Virus record (IMG/VR): IMGVR_UViG_3300047496_000102
Location: 1 to 41,156 of that record
Direction: 5' to 3' (one strand)
Source of the DNA: a virus
Length of the DNA: 41,156 nt
Shown here: one piece after another, positions 27,209-36,575 of the stretch
How positions within the stretch are numbered: position 1 is the first letter of the stretch
Layout of the letters: the number at the start of each line of letters is the position of its first letter
The notes under the pieces: model-generated
What the model was told of the DNA's origin: nothing
The model's input: only the letters and a program-made list of their open reading frames with translations
The model's database searches: none
Program-made: the position numbers and the translations under genes

Positions 27209-29206
27209 GTGGCTAAATCGACCTTAACTAATAACCAGGCCTTGAAGTTTAGCCCCCAGACTTTATATCCATTTAATTTCTTCCAGATGCTAGGATTAGA
27301 CACTTATAATCCTGATGAGATAGCCGACCAGCGAAGATGTGTATATGGGCGTAATTTTCGAATATTTAACCCCGGAAGTTTTTTAGAGCGTGCTGCAATT
27401 TCAAAACGACAAGGACATAGTTTTTATTCTGTTCCGGTTGGTGAAACCGTAGACCAACAGATAACTTCTACTACTGGCGCTGCAAGCCAATCAGCGGGAC
27501 TAGTCACTTGGATTGCTCAGAAATACACTGCTGGAACGACAGGAAATCTAACAAGAGTTGATTTAAATATTAAAAATGTTTCGAATGGGACTGGACCAGT
27601 TCTAGTTGCGATTTATTCAGATAGTTCAGGGAGTCCTGGGACCCTTTTAGCAACAAGTTCAATTCCAAATTCATCCATTACCTCAAGTTACCAATATTTA
27701 AGTGCTCGATTTATCGAAGCTCCCGCACAAACTAACGGGACAATTTACTGGATTATTCTTTACGTTCAGGCAGATGGTTCCAATTCATACAGTTGGTCAT
27801 CAACGACAAGTGCGACTACAGCCAAAACCTCGAATAATTCAGGTAATACATGGGCTTCCACATCCTTCGCAATGAATCTAAAAACATATATCTCTACATC
27901 AGGAGCAGTCAAAGGACAAACACGTTACTATCGAAGCACAGCAAGCCCACAGACAGTGTTTGCACAGAATACTAATGTTTATACTGTGAACGATGTAACC
28001 GGAGCAGTTACATCTATTAAATCGGGTCTTAATGCGAGCTCTGTTTTATACGATTGGGCGAATGTAAATGACGTACTCTACTTTGTTAATGGTTTTGATA
28101 GCCCGCAGAAATGGGATGGTACTACGGAAGGGGTAGCAGGAGGAACACCACCGAATGCTTCTCAAGTAGAATTGTATGCTAATCATCTCTTTTATCTACA
28201 ACCAAATACAAACTTCGTAGTTTTCTCGGATGCGGGTAGTTACGAAATTATCCAAGCAACCTCTTTTCTGTATATTCCATCTCCGAAGACGGCTGACCCT
28301 ATTATAAAAATGATTGCTTATGGAGGAAATTTAACACTTATAAGTAGAAACACCAAATATACCTTGTACGGAACTGACCTTACTTCATTTCAACTAAAAG
28401 AGGCCACTGCTAAAAAGGGCGCTGTTGCGTCTTCAGCTGTCTGCACCGACCAACAATTTATCTATTTTATGAGTAACGATTACCATGTTTATGCCTACAA
28501 CGGTGGTACAGATATTAAATTATCTTCAGAACGTATCCAGTCATTACTTAGGAACTCAGCTAATACATCGACTATTAAACTGGAGGTACACGATAAAAAA
28601 CTTTTTATCCATTATACGCCTGCAGGTCAGACTGCTAATCGTCAGCGCTTAATTTGGGATTTAGTATTCAGTGAGTGGCTTAATGATGAAGATGTATATA
28701 CAGGATATGGTATAGAGTGGAATTCCCAAAGTGATACGGGACAGTGGATTCAGGCTTCCTCTATAGTAGGAGCACTTTACTATGGAGATGTGGGTTATAA
28801 CGACCTTGGAAAACCAATAGCTATAGATTGGTGGAGTAAATATCTAAGTTATGGTAATCCAGCCGCTAAGCATCGAGTTAAAAGGCATTACGTCTTTTTG
28901 CAAGGTGAAGAAGGTCACTATCAAGTTGACTGCCAGGTTGACCAAGATGATTTAAATAGCCCTACTTCTAACTTCTTAGGAGTAGATGTAGCTAATCATA
29001 AATATGGAGACGTGGGTCTGGTGTACGGCACAACCACTAGTGGAGGTAGTGGAATATTATATGGTGACGGTACTTTACCTCCGCAACGTCTCGCAGTACC
29101 AGGTTCCTATTATAAAACGCAGTTTAGATTTGTTAACTCAGGAGTAGACCAGCCCATTGATATTCTTGGCTGGACGGATTATGTATTGTTTAAAAAGCCA
29201 AGATAA
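27209..29206 (+). CDS. P22 gp10-like nozzle/DNA stabilisation protein with inserted beta domain
   Basis: 665 aa from GTG (GAGG upstream). From about residue 240 there are beta-propeller-like repeats (QTRYYRSTASPQTVFAQNTN; DVLYFVNGFDSPQKWDG; GGNLTLISRNTKYTLYG; LIWDLVFSEWLND) typical of podoviral nozzles. Residues about 90-235 look like an inserted beta-sandwich similar to 'choice-of-anchor' carbohydrate-type domains (GNLTRVDLNIKNVSNG; VAIYSDSSGSPGTLLAT). It closes the portal channel and holds DNA in the capsid. Confidence 0.75.
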   Translation: MAKSTLTNNQALKFSPQTLYPFNFFQMLGLDTYNPDEIADQRRCVYGRNFRIFNPGSFLERAAISKRQGHSFYSVPVGETVDQQITSTTGAASQSAGLVTWIAQKYTAGTTGNLTRVDLNIKNVSNGTGPVLVAIYSDSSGSPGTLLATSSIPNSSITSSYQYLSARFIEAPAQTNGTIYWIILYVQADGSNSYSWSSTTSATTAKTSNNSGNTWASTSFAMNLKTYISTSGAVKGQTRYYRSTASPQTVFAQNTNVYTVNDVTGAVTSIKSGLNASSVLYDWANVNDVLYFVNGFDSPQKWDGTTEGVAGGTPPNASQVELYANHLFYLQPNTNFVVFSDAGSYEIIQATSFLYIPSPKTADPIIKMIAYGGNLTLISRNTKYTLYGTDLTSFQLKEATAKKGAVASSAVCTDQQFIYFMSNDYHVYAYNGGTDIKLSSERIQSLLRNSANTSTIKLEVHDKKLFIHYTPAGQTANRQRLIWDLVFSEWLNDEDVYTGYGIEWNSQSDTGQWIQASSIVGALYYGDVGYNDLGKPIAIDWWSKYLSYGNPAAKHRVKRHYVFLQGEEGHYQVDCQVDQDDLNSPTSNFLGVDVANHKYGDVGLVYGTTTSGGSGILYGDGTLPPQRLAVPGSYYKTQFRFVNSGVDQPIDILGWTDYVLFKKPR

Positions 29207-29215
29207 GGGTATTAT
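29186..29215 (+). promoter_or_regulatory. Leaderless promoter of the C1q-like gene
   Basis: TTGTTT 29186-29191, 18-nt spacer, TATTAT 29210-29215, then six bases to ATG 29222. No SD. Confidence 0.6.
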
Positions 29216-29221
29216 ACTACT

Positions 29222-29809
29222 ATGTCCTTAATCTCATTCACAGCTTTGCAAGATGGAGTTACTGGTGTTAATGCCGCCGCTACCAACAACCCCCTCAACA
29301 CTATTTTTAATGACTATAACGGTAATATAACAGATGCGAACATTGCTACTAACGCTGGAATTGCTGGTTCTAAGATAAGTTTTGCTAGTATTAGTATCCC
29401 GGTTAAATTTCGTGTTTACAGAAATGCCTCGTATAACAGTGTAAGCGCAACGTTTACGCGTATGCCGTATGATACAAAGAATTTCGACACCGGAACTAAT
29501 GTTGATGTCGTAACGAATCAAGGTCGGTTCACGGCTCCTGTTGGGGGTTATTATCACTTTACCGCAAGGTACGGAACCAGCGGAGCTTCGAGTAATATTG
29601 ATTATATTACTCTCTATAAAAATGGTACGGAATTTTCACGAGGCAATGTGCTTCAATACACGGCCAACCCTATGGGTCTAATAGTAACTGACTTCGTACA
29701 GCTCTCAGCTGGTGATTATGTAGAAGTATTTTATAGTATTAACTCTGTCGCAGTTGTAGATGTTGGCTCACCTTTCAACTATTTCTCTGGTGTGTTGCTT
29801 GGTAGCTAA
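29222..29809 (+). CDS. C1q/TNF-like jelly-roll fibre tip protein
   Basis: 195 aa. A short N-terminal segment (ITDANIATNAGIAGSKI, common in fibre proteins) is followed by a C1q-like beta domain: PVKFRVYRNASYN, GRFTAPVGGYYHFTARYG, YITLYKNGTEFSRGN, VQLSAGDYVEVFYSIN and FSGVLLGS at the end. C1q-like tips trimerise and bind receptors on phage and spore surfaces. Candidate host-recognition protein. Confidence 0.8.
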   Translation: MSLISFTALQDGVTGVNAAATNNPLNTIFNDYNGNITDANIATNAGIAGSKISFASISIPVKFRVYRNASYNSVSATFTRMPYDTKNFDTGTNVDVVTNQGRFTAPVGGYYHFTARYGTSGASSNIDYITLYKNGTEFSRGNVLQYTANPMGLIVTDFVQLSAGDYVEVFYSINSVAVVDVGSPFNYFSGVLLGS

Positions 29810-29811
29810 AT

Positions 29812-30279
29812 ATGGCTGGCTCAACGTTTCAAGCGCCTATCCATCTTGACCCAACCCAAGATTCTTCGCAACAAACAGCCTTTATTAATCAAAACTTTCA
29901 AGCTTTAGCAGCTGCTCTAGAAGCTAGCTCTTTTCGGATAGCCAAAACTATAGATGGTACTTTCCCGGCTGTTACAGTAGCTGGCTCTACGAATAATTGG
30001 TCTTTCGGCAATGCCACGGCTACAATTCCCCACGGTCTCAATATAATTCCGATGCCTTTCGGAACATTTTTCGATGGAAGTACTTATATACAATTACCTG
30101 ATACAAAGCTAGGAGGAGGTGGTAGCACTCCTATTTGGAATGAGTGGAGAGTAAGAACAGATGCGGTTAATGTATATTTAGATATCTACCTAACAGTATT
30201 TAACCAATCTACCGGGACTAATCTTACAACTAATGCTTTCCCGGCAAAAATACTTCTAATCCAACAAACAGCTAACTAG
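29812..30279 (+). CDS. Fibre-associated protein (155 aa)
   Basis: MAGSTFQAPIHLDPTQDSSQ, NQNFQALAAALEASSFRIAK (helical trimer-like region), then beta-rich ATIPHGLNIIPMPFG and VYLDIYLTVFNQ. The organisation matches short tail-fibre subunits. Follows the C1q gene directly. Confidence 0.6.
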   Translation: MAGSTFQAPIHLDPTQDSSQQTAFINQNFQALAAALEASSFRIAKTIDGTFPAVTVAGSTNNWSFGNATATIPHGLNIIPMPFGTFFDGSTYIQLPDTKLGGGGSTPIWNEWRVRTDAVNVYLDIYLTVFNQSTGTNLTTNAFPAKILLIQQTAN

Positions 30280-30305
30280 ACAAACGTAAGCATAACTTCT
30301 ACAAT
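30277..30305 (+). promoter_or_regulatory. Leaderless promoter
   Basis: TAGACA 30277-30282, 17-nt spacer, TACAAT 30300-30305, then seven bases to ATG 30313. Confidence 0.55.
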
Positions 30306-30312
30306 TACAACT

Positions 30313-30498
30313 ATGAGCATTGAAGAATTAAAGAAAAACCCAAGCATAACCCGTGAAGATATAGTTAACCTCCTACTATCTATTGGTAAGCCTGGGAAAA
30401 ACCAAGACGAAAAACTTCAAGCCGTACAAGAGTTAGAACGTACTAATAGTCAAGGTTTCGGAATTCACGAAACTTTAGAAAGTTACCCGGAGTACTGA
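30313..30498 (+). CDS. Small hypothetical protein (61 aa)
   Basis: MSIEELKKNPSITREDIVNL, helical and charged. Leaderless. First gene of the internal-protein group. Not recognised. Confidence 0.55.
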   Translation: MSIEELKKNPSITREDIVNLLLSIGKPGKNQDEKLQAVQELERTNSQGFGIHETLESYPEY

Positions 30499-31236
30499 AT
30501 GCCTCCTCCTACCAACAATCAAGCAGCAACAACAGACCTCGGAACTGCTTATAATTCGTTTGCATCTGTTTATGAGCCTCAGGTTCAAGCCGCCAGAGAT
30601 GCTGAAGCACAGGCGTACAGTACTCGTGATACGACTATAAATCAACTCAAGCAAGACCAGACCAAAAATCTTTCTTCACTTGACCAAGCTAAAGCGAACG
30701 CCTTTACAAACAATGCCCTTACGTCAAATGCCAGAGGTATCATGTATAGTGGCTATACTCCAGCTACGAATCAAGCCTACACAGTTAATACGTATAATCC
30801 TAATGTTGACCGAGTTAATACAAACTTCCAGCGCGGTTCGGATGCGGCAAGTATCAAGGCCGGAGACACTGTTAAATCACTTGAAGCAAAAATAGCCGAA
30901 CTCAATCAGCAAAGGTCTAATGATGCTCAGACACTAGTTCTAAACACTCAACAGGCTCAACAGCAGGCTGCAAAAGAATCTGCCGCTGCTGCAAAAGCCG
31001 CTGCCAAAGCTGGGCAGCCTTCTCAAAATCAAATCGCTGCAGCAATTACTCAAGGATTAGCTAAAGCTAGCGGTAGAGACGGATATGTTTCACCTGAAGA
31101 CTATGCTCAGGCTTACGCTGATTGGATTAATGCTGGTTATTCAGCAAGTAGTTTTGGAAGTACCTTTAAGAATTTCAGAAACCCGAATAATAATTATTAT
31201 AATTACGCTGTTACTCAAGCTATTAAACGAAGTTAA
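30499..31236 (+). CDS. Internal virion/ejection protein candidate (245 aa)
   Basis: Ala/Gln-rich helical coil (SSLDQAKANAFTNNALTSNA; LEAKIAELNQQRSNDAQTLV; an AAKAAAKAG run) and a Tyr/Asn-rich end (FRNPNNNYYNYAVTQAIKRS). The start immediately follows the previous stop, with GGAG. Position and composition match podoviral ejection proteins. Role inferred. Confidence 0.55.
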   Translation: MPPPTNNQAATTDLGTAYNSFASVYEPQVQAARDAEAQAYSTRDTTINQLKQDQTKNLSSLDQAKANAFTNNALTSNARGIMYSGYTPATNQAYTVNTYNPNVDRVNTNFQRGSDAASIKAGDTVKSLEAKIAELNQQRSNDAQTLVLNTQQAQQQAAKESAAAAKAAAKAGQPSQNQIAAAITQGLAKASGRDGYVSPEDYAQAYADWINAGYSASSFGSTFKNFRNPNNNYYNYAVTQAIKRS

Positions 31237-31238
31237 AA

Positions 31239-32990
31239 ATGGCTTACACTTCTATTTTCTCTGGCGGCCAGCTCGGGACAGTTAATAAGAATTTACTTAC
31301 TTATAAAGCTCCAGCCCCTCCGAAATTTAATGTTAATAGCGTAGGCGATGTGCCCTCACTTAATAAAGCACTTCACGTAGGTCAAATTAATCAGCAGCAA
31401 TGGATGCAACGCTTTAAACAACTCCAGCCGAAAGCTCCTCAGATTAAGACGGGCTTAGCTGCTGTTCCAAGTTCTTTAGGAGATGCCTTAAATCAAGTAT
31501 TCGTACAATCACCAAAAGCAGCTGTTGTAGATACCAAAAACGCTGTTGTGACCCAAGCGAAACAGTTTACTCAACCGGTTTCCACTCAAGCACAGCGAAA
31601 CGCTGTAATAACTGGACAAAATGCTTTACAAAAACAACCTGCAAGCGTTCAGCAAGCCGTTACTAAATTAGGCCATAATGGGGTTGCTCCTGGAGCGAAA
31701 ACCCTTATCTCGGCAGGAAAACAGGCATCAAGAGAGCAACCTACCTCTCAGATACAAGCAACAATTAATAAAGGAATCCAACAAGGCAAAGTAAATCAAG
31801 GCAAAGCTCTTAATGTCCTCGCTAACGTAGCTGGAATAGATGCAGGTGGGGCATTAGGAAAACTAGGTGCAGTAAAAAGTAGTGTTGGGGCGGCTGTTGG
31901 TAAAGATGAAGCCACGAATGCTTTAATCAATAGTCAGAAAATTGCTACCGCAAACAAGAAAGTAAATCTAGCTGATAAACTTGGTAGTTCAAGTGTCAAA
32001 GATGCTACCTCTCCAAAGACAACTCCAATTTCAGTTGTAGATAAGAGTGTTCCAGTTACAGGAAAAGTTACCACGAAAGCCGACTCAGCGTATATCAAAG
32101 CGTCTAATAGATTGTCTAACCAATACGAAAAAGAACTAGCAAATGTTCAGACTGTTTCACACCCAGTAACTCAGAAAGTTTTACAGGATAAGCTCGACAC
32201 TAAGTACAACGCATTCCAGCAGAATCTTGATGATACCTACGGGAAAAGTTCAGTCAGTTTCAAAGGAAATCCTACTAAAGCTGTTGAATCGGGCGTTGTA
32301 ACTCCACGTTCTGCATTAACTAAGAACCCAGTTGTGCCGTTTGATAGTACACGGATACCTGAACAGAATACGAACAAACTCCCCTCCCCTGCCCCGCCAG
32401 AAACCACTTCCCCTATAGGGGCCAAGACAAATTCAGGGGAGATACCAGCAGAGCAGGGGGCTAAGATTAGTGGGAGTGCTGTCAATTCAGAAACAAGAGC
32501 TGTTGAATCAGGGCTAGTGAAAGAGTTTCCAGACAAAGCCACATATACTGGTACGAGTTACAAACAAGATGCCGAGGATGCTGTTAAGCTTGCAAATGAG
32601 AATCCAGATAAGGCGAGAGCAATCGCAAGCGGTAACGAAAGCGGACGAAACCAAGCATTCAATGTAGCTGTAAGGCGAGCAGTTGAAAGTAAGGCTAGCA
32701 AAGAAAGTGATGTGGACACTATTATGCAGCTAGGTAATTCAAGTGGCCATACACGAACTTCAGAGGCAGCTCAAACATTAGGAGCTGAATCTTATAACAC
32801 ACACGCCCACTCACCAGTTGAAGCTATAAAACAGATAGCCGCAGTACGAAAAGAAGTAGGAGCTAAAAAACTAGGAAAAAGTGCAGAGAAAGCTATTTCG
32901 AGTACCGTTAAAGAGATTAAGTCAGAACCGGCCTTACAAGTCTCTCGCCAAGATTGGCATAGTTTTGTTTCTGACCTGAGGTGCAAATAA
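31239..32990 (+). CDS. Large internal virion protein 1 (583 aa)
   Basis: Low-complexity Lys/Ala/Gln/Thr-rich protein without cysteines in its first 500 residues (QPVSTQAQRNAVITGQNALQ; repeated KAVESG / RAVESG segments). C-terminal 140 residues are more ordered (EDAVKLANENPDKARAIASG; QTLGAESYNTHAHSPVEAIK). Such long flexible proteins next to the tail genes are injected with the DNA in podoviruses. It may carry large-polyvalent-protein-type domains. TAATG overlap with the next gene. Confidence 0.55.
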   Translation: MAYTSIFSGGQLGTVNKNLLTYKAPAPPKFNVNSVGDVPSLNKALHVGQINQQQWMQRFKQLQPKAPQIKTGLAAVPSSLGDALNQVFVQSPKAAVVDTKNAVVTQAKQFTQPVSTQAQRNAVITGQNALQKQPASVQQAVTKLGHNGVAPGAKTLISAGKQASREQPTSQIQATINKGIQQGKVNQGKALNVLANVAGIDAGGALGKLGAVKSSVGAAVGKDEATNALINSQKIATANKKVNLADKLGSSSVKDATSPKTTPISVVDKSVPVTGKVTTKADSAYIKASNRLSNQYEKELANVQTVSHPVTQKVLQDKLDTKYNAFQQNLDDTYGKSSVSFKGNPTKAVESGVVTPRSALTKNPVVPFDSTRIPEQNTNKLPSPAPPETTSPIGAKTNSGEIPAEQGAKISGSAVNSETRAVESGLVKEFPDKATYTGTSYKQDAEDAVKLANENPDKARAIASGNESGRNQAFNVAVRRAVESKASKESDVDTIMQLGNSSGHTRTSEAAQTLGAESYNTHAHSPVEAIKQIAAVRKEVGAKKLGKSAEKAISSTVKEIKSEPALQVSRQDWHSFVSDLRCK

Positions 32991-35041
32991 TGGTTGGAGT
33001 TTGTCTAATGCCTGCAGCAGTCGATAAATTCACTAACGCTCTTCGTGATGGCACGATTGACCCGTATAAACTAAATCAGATGTCCTCTGAAGAGCGCCGA
33101 GCTGTTTTTAAGAAAATAGTCGGAGATGATAATGCTGCAAAGGAAGTAAACGCCGCATTTGAGAGCAAGACGCTTCTGAAGAACCAGAAATATGCTTATA
33201 CAGCATGGGCGAAGAAGGTGGCAGGCTTAACTCCTGAAGTTCGGCGGGATATGATTTCTCAAATTCAACGGCTCGACCACATCCTAGCCCCAGACGAAGA
33301 AAAACAGTTCCTAGAGGACTTAGCTTCTAAAAGACTGGGTTTCGGTGTTACGAGAGACGAAGCAAAGAACATCTCTGACCTATCAAATAAAGTTACTGAA
33401 ACCGAAGCAAAAGCTAGACCAGATGGAACATTCAAGAACAAGTCTGAACGTCTTGAATATGGGATGAGTAAAGTCAAACTTGAAAACTATGTGAACGACC
33501 TTAAATTATCAAGTAAAAATGTAAAAACTAAGAATCCTGTAAAACTCGCCGGAAAAGGCTTAAAAGCAACTCCTGGATTCTTAACCTCATCACTTTCAAC
33601 ACTTGATAATAGTTTCTTCGGTCGGCAAGGTATTAAGACATTACTGAACGTTAGAACTGCTCCTACATGGGTTAAAGGATTCGTAAAGTCATTCGGAGAT
33701 ATTGGGCGAGAACTTGGAGGTAAAAATGATGCTTTAGACCTAATAAAGGCTGATATTTACTCTAGGCCTAATGCAATTAATGGAAACTACCGACGACTTG
33801 GTAAAGATTCCGGTCTAGAAGCGCTTACTGAAGAAGCGTACCCTTCTCATGCTCCTGAAAAAATACCCCTCTTAGGACGGTTATTCAAAGCATCAGAAGC
33901 TGCCTACAACGGCGGTGCATTACGTATGCGAGCTGACCTAGCCGATAAGTTCATTAGTATGGCTGAAAAGAACGGAAAGAATGTCAAAGACGCAGAGGAA
34001 ATGAAGGGTATTGGTACTCTTGTTGGCTCGATGACGGGTCGTGGTAGCTTTGGACGTGGCATCGCTAGTAATACTGCTGGGAACTGGTGGTTATTCTCAC
34101 CTAAGTTCCTTAAGTCTAATGTAAACTCACTCACACTACATCTTGCAGATAAAAATGCTACTGCTTTTACCCGAAAAGAAGCGGCAAAAAACATGCTAGG
34201 TATGGTAACTACAGTTGGTAGTGTTCTGGCTGTTGCTCATGCACTAAATCCGAAAAGTGTCGAACTTGACCCTCGTAGCACCCACTTCGGCAAGATAAAT
34301 GTATTTGGGCACTGGACAGACATTACAGGAGGCCAGGGGGCTCTATTAACATTAGCTACCAGACTTGTGCCTACTTACTCAAAAGGCCATCAGAGTAGTT
34401 TGCCGGGGTTTGTGCCTAATAACTTTGGTTTCTTCTCTAAGTCGAATTCAGGTAACTTGACGGATGAAACTTCTGGTAAATATGGAGCCCAATCAGGTCT
34501 AGACACCCTTGTAAACTTCTTTACCGGAAAAGCCGCTCCTATTCCGTCTACAGCGGCTCAAATCCTGCAAGGACGAAACTATAGTGGCCAAACACCTACA
34601 TTTAAAAATATAGCAGGAAATGAACTAACTCCGATATCTATTCAGAACTACAGCCAACTGGCTGATAAGGGTAATGCGGATAGGTTTGGCTCGCTAATTT
34701 TAGATGGCCTAGGTTTTTCAGTAACGTCCAACCCAAGCACTAATAAGAACAATCTGCCGCAAGGTAATAAGAAGCTTGTTGATGCTCTCAACCAAGTCAA
34801 CTATAACGTAAGTAAACCAAGTCAGCAACAAAGAGGGAAAAACCTTACTCCTGCGCAGTACAAACAGTTTGTTTCAGACCGTAATAGTAAATTCACTCAG
34901 GCTGTTCAGAAAGCACTGGATACTAATCAAAACCTCGATAAGAAGAGGCTGTCTACTACTATGAGTAAAGCTCAAAGTCAGGCACTTAATGATTTAAGTA
35001 TTAAACAGCCAAAACGAGCCAAAGCCGCTAAAACTTACTAA
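32990..35041 (+). CDS. Large internal virion protein 2 (683 aa)
   Basis: Start at ATG 32990 (TAATG overlap, GAGG nine bases upstream). Helical N-terminus (FTNALRDGTIDPYKLNQMSS), a central region with SMTGRGSFGRGIASNTAGNW and membrane-active-looking NMLGMVTTVGSVLAVAHALN (about residues 405-430), and a basic Gln/Lys-rich end. A hydrophobic segment in a large late protein suggests a pore- or conduit-forming ejection protein. Not a recognised family. Confidence 0.55.
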   Translation: MVGVCLMPAAVDKFTNALRDGTIDPYKLNQMSSEERRAVFKKIVGDDNAAKEVNAAFESKTLLKNQKYAYTAWAKKVAGLTPEVRRDMISQIQRLDHILAPDEEKQFLEDLASKRLGFGVTRDEAKNISDLSNKVTETEAKARPDGTFKNKSERLEYGMSKVKLENYVNDLKLSSKNVKTKNPVKLAGKGLKATPGFLTSSLSTLDNSFFGRQGIKTLLNVRTAPTWVKGFVKSFGDIGRELGGKNDALDLIKADIYSRPNAINGNYRRLGKDSGLEALTEEAYPSHAPEKIPLLGRLFKASEAAYNGGALRMRADLADKFISMAEKNGKNVKDAEEMKGIGTLVGSMTGRGSFGRGIASNTAGNWWLFSPKFLKSNVNSLTLHLADKNATAFTRKEAAKNMLGMVTTVGSVLAVAHALNPKSVELDPRSTHFGKINVFGHWTDITGGQGALLTLATRLVPTYSKGHQSSLPGFVPNNFGFFSKSNSGNLTDETSGKYGAQSGLDTLVNFFTGKAAPIPSTAAQILQGRNYSGQTPTFKNIAGNELTPISIQNYSQLADKGNADRFGSLILDGLGFSVTSNPSTNKNNLPQGNKKLVDALNQVNYNVSKPSQQQRGKNLTPAQYKQFVSDRNSKFTQAVQKALDTNQNLDKKRLSTTMSKAQSQALNDLSIKQPKRAKAAKTY

Positions 35042-35172
35042 AGCAACGGCTTATTAAACAGTCTCTCGCTTACTCTATCTGCAATCGCAATGATTGCTCC
35101 TACCAACAGAGAAAAACACTGTATAGCGATAACGAATAAACTAAAACCTAGTAATGCTAGTATAAAACTCAT
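35038..35172 (-). CDS. Membrane mini-protein (44 aa), leaderless
   Basis: MSFILALLGFSLFVIAIQCF then SLLVGAIIAIADRVSERLFN: one or two TM helices and an amphipathic tail. Convergent with the preceding virion gene; the two stop codons overlap. Its strong promoter lies six bases upstream. Confidence 0.55.
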   Translation of the reverse strand: MSFILALLGFSLFVIAIQCFSLLVGAIIAIADRVSERLFNKPLL

Positions 35173-35178
35173 AAAATG

Positions 35179-35206
35179 ATTATAACAAAAATATAGAATA
35201 TATCAA
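35179..35206 (-). promoter_or_regulatory. Strong leaderless promoter, minus strand
   Basis: TTGATA (35206-35201), 16-nt spacer, TATAAT (35184-35179) with an extended TGT, then six bases to ATG 35172. The -35 is part of the palindrome TATCAA-CTTA-TTGATA (35201-35216), a possible operator. Confidence 0.65.
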
Positions 35207-35216
35207 CTTATTGATA

Positions 35217-36092
35217 CTACAATAAGACAAAAAAATCTATAGTTAAAGCCCAGAACATTGAAACCCGGTGTCTATTTGAGTGTCTCCACGAAAACTCATC
35301 ACAGTATCTTTGCAGGTATTTATCAGATACAAACCTATAATCCGCTTTGATTCCCATCTTAAACCTTGACCATAAAGATTCTATAGATTGAACGAAATTA
35401 TTTCCTATTGCCCATTCAAACTTACTGTGATTGGTAGTATGGTGTATATAGCCTCTTTTCGTAAGAGTTCTGTACCCTCCGTATGAGTCACTGTAAATAG
35501 TGCTACCAAAAGTTACGTTGTCTTCGATTTTAGGTAAAAGAATACGTGCACCTGTAGATTTAACATGAAATAATCGTGCCCTCCCGTTTCTTTCTATTGC
35601 ACCGAATACTATTTGTCCTTGGCGTGCGCCGGTTCTTCCATATTTTTTATGAGCACTTGAACGTTTATATACGTTGCCATGAATATACGTTTCATCTATT
35701 TCCACTTCCCCCTGTAGCTTTCCTCGATTATCTGACATATATTCTCGTAACTTATGGAGCATTTTCCAAGCTGAGTTATAAGTAATGCCTAACTCTCGTT
35801 GTAATTGTGCCGCTGGTAATCCAGTTCTTGTAGAAGTCATACGCTGTATGGCATACATCCAATAATTAAGGGGAAGTTTAGTTCTCTCTAATGGGGTATT
35901 AGCTGTAGGATGAAAGTGATTACCACACTTTCCGCACGAGTATGACCGTCTGTTACGGTCTTTATAGTGTGTAGTAACCTTTTCACATATAGAGCAAGGT
36001 ACTCCATCCGGGTATAGGTAGTTAATTAGCCACTCTAAAACAGCAGAATCATCTGGGAAATCTTCTTGGATATCACTTATGGTGTATTTCAC
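35217..36092 (-). CDS. IS1595/ISXO2-like transposase
   Basis: 291 aa from GTG 36092, full length for the family. N-terminal zinc ribbon CSICEKVTTHYKDRNRRSYS, then CGKCGNHFHPTANTPLERTK. HTH region QLQRELGITYNSAWKMLHKL. ISXO2 DDE domain: GEVEIDETYI, IYSDSYGGYRTLTKRG and FVQSIESLWSRFKMGIK. All expected catalytic positions seem present. No convincing terminal inverted repeats flank it. On the minus strand TTGTAA-17-TAGAGT ends eight bases before the GTG. Confidence 0.9.
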   Translation of the reverse strand: MKYTISDIQEDFPDDSAVLEWLINYLYPDGVPCSICEKVTTHYKDRNRRSYSCGKCGNHFHPTANTPLERTKLPLNYWMYAIQRMTSTRTGLPAAQLQRELGITYNSAWKMLHKLREYMSDNRGKLQGEVEIDETYIHGNVYKRSSAHKKYGRTGARQGQIVFGAIERNGRARLFHVKSTGARILLPKIEDNVTFGSTIYSDSYGGYRTLTKRGYIHHTTNHSKFEWAIGNNFVQSIESLWSRFKMGIKADYRFVSDKYLQRYCDEFSWRHSNRHRVSMFWALTIDFFVLL

Positions 36093-36203
36093 AGTAAACT
36101 ACTCTAACATAAATATACAAGTATTACAAGACTATTCTGAGTGATTGTTTTGGGATATTATTATTAGGCACTTCCTTATATTAAGTAGGGAGAATTTTCC
36201 TTC

Positions 36204-36479
36204 ATGAGCACAAGCTTCGAATTCAAGGCTAAATCAGTCAGTTTTTTGGTTAATGAAAACCCAGAACTGTGTAATGATGGTAGAGTGAAAAAGTATAGAG
36301 TAGCAGTCAGTCGGCAAATTCCACACGCTAATGTGCCAGAGACCTATAGTATTTACTTTGAGATTATTGACGTAGAGAGTGATGAGACTGTCGCAACTAG
36401 ACAATTCGACTTTGATTCTAAAGAAGAGTTTACGCAGTTCCGGGAAGCATTCTTAGAGAATACAAAAGCCTACCTGTAA
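36204..36479 (+). CDS. Hypothetical protein (91 aa)
   Basis: Beta-rich with acidic helical end: MSTSFEFKAKSVSFLVNENP, VKKYRVAVSRQIPHANVPE, FREAFLENTKAYL. GGGAG 11 bases upstream. The only plus-strand gene in this island. Not recognised. Confidence 0.6.
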   Translation: MSTSFEFKAKSVSFLVNENPELCNDGRVKKYRVAVSRQIPHANVPETYSIYFEIIDVESDETVATRQFDFDSKEEFTQFREAFLENTKAYL

Positions 36480-36563
36480 CTATTTCTTAGGCTTAAACAC
36501 CTTATCCAGGCTAGCTAGGAACTGTTTCTTGGTAATAGGGTATTCTTTTATTTTCTTAGGCAT
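36480..36563 (-). CDS. Basic mini-protein (27 aa), leaderless
   Basis: MPKKIKEYPITKKQFLASLD then KVFKPKK. A TACATT box at 36575-36570 lies six bases before the ATG, overlapping the stop of the upstream membrane gene. Small basic peptide, possibly nucleic-acid binding. Confidence 0.5.
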   Translation of the reverse strand: MPKKIKEYPITKKQFLASLDKVFKPKK

Positions 36564-36575
36564 TAATCTAATGTA

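Noticed and set aside
31239-35041. One internal protein split by a frameshift
   Set aside because: The second frame has a stop at 32972-32974 just upstream, and a normal TAATG overlap with GAGG explains the junction.
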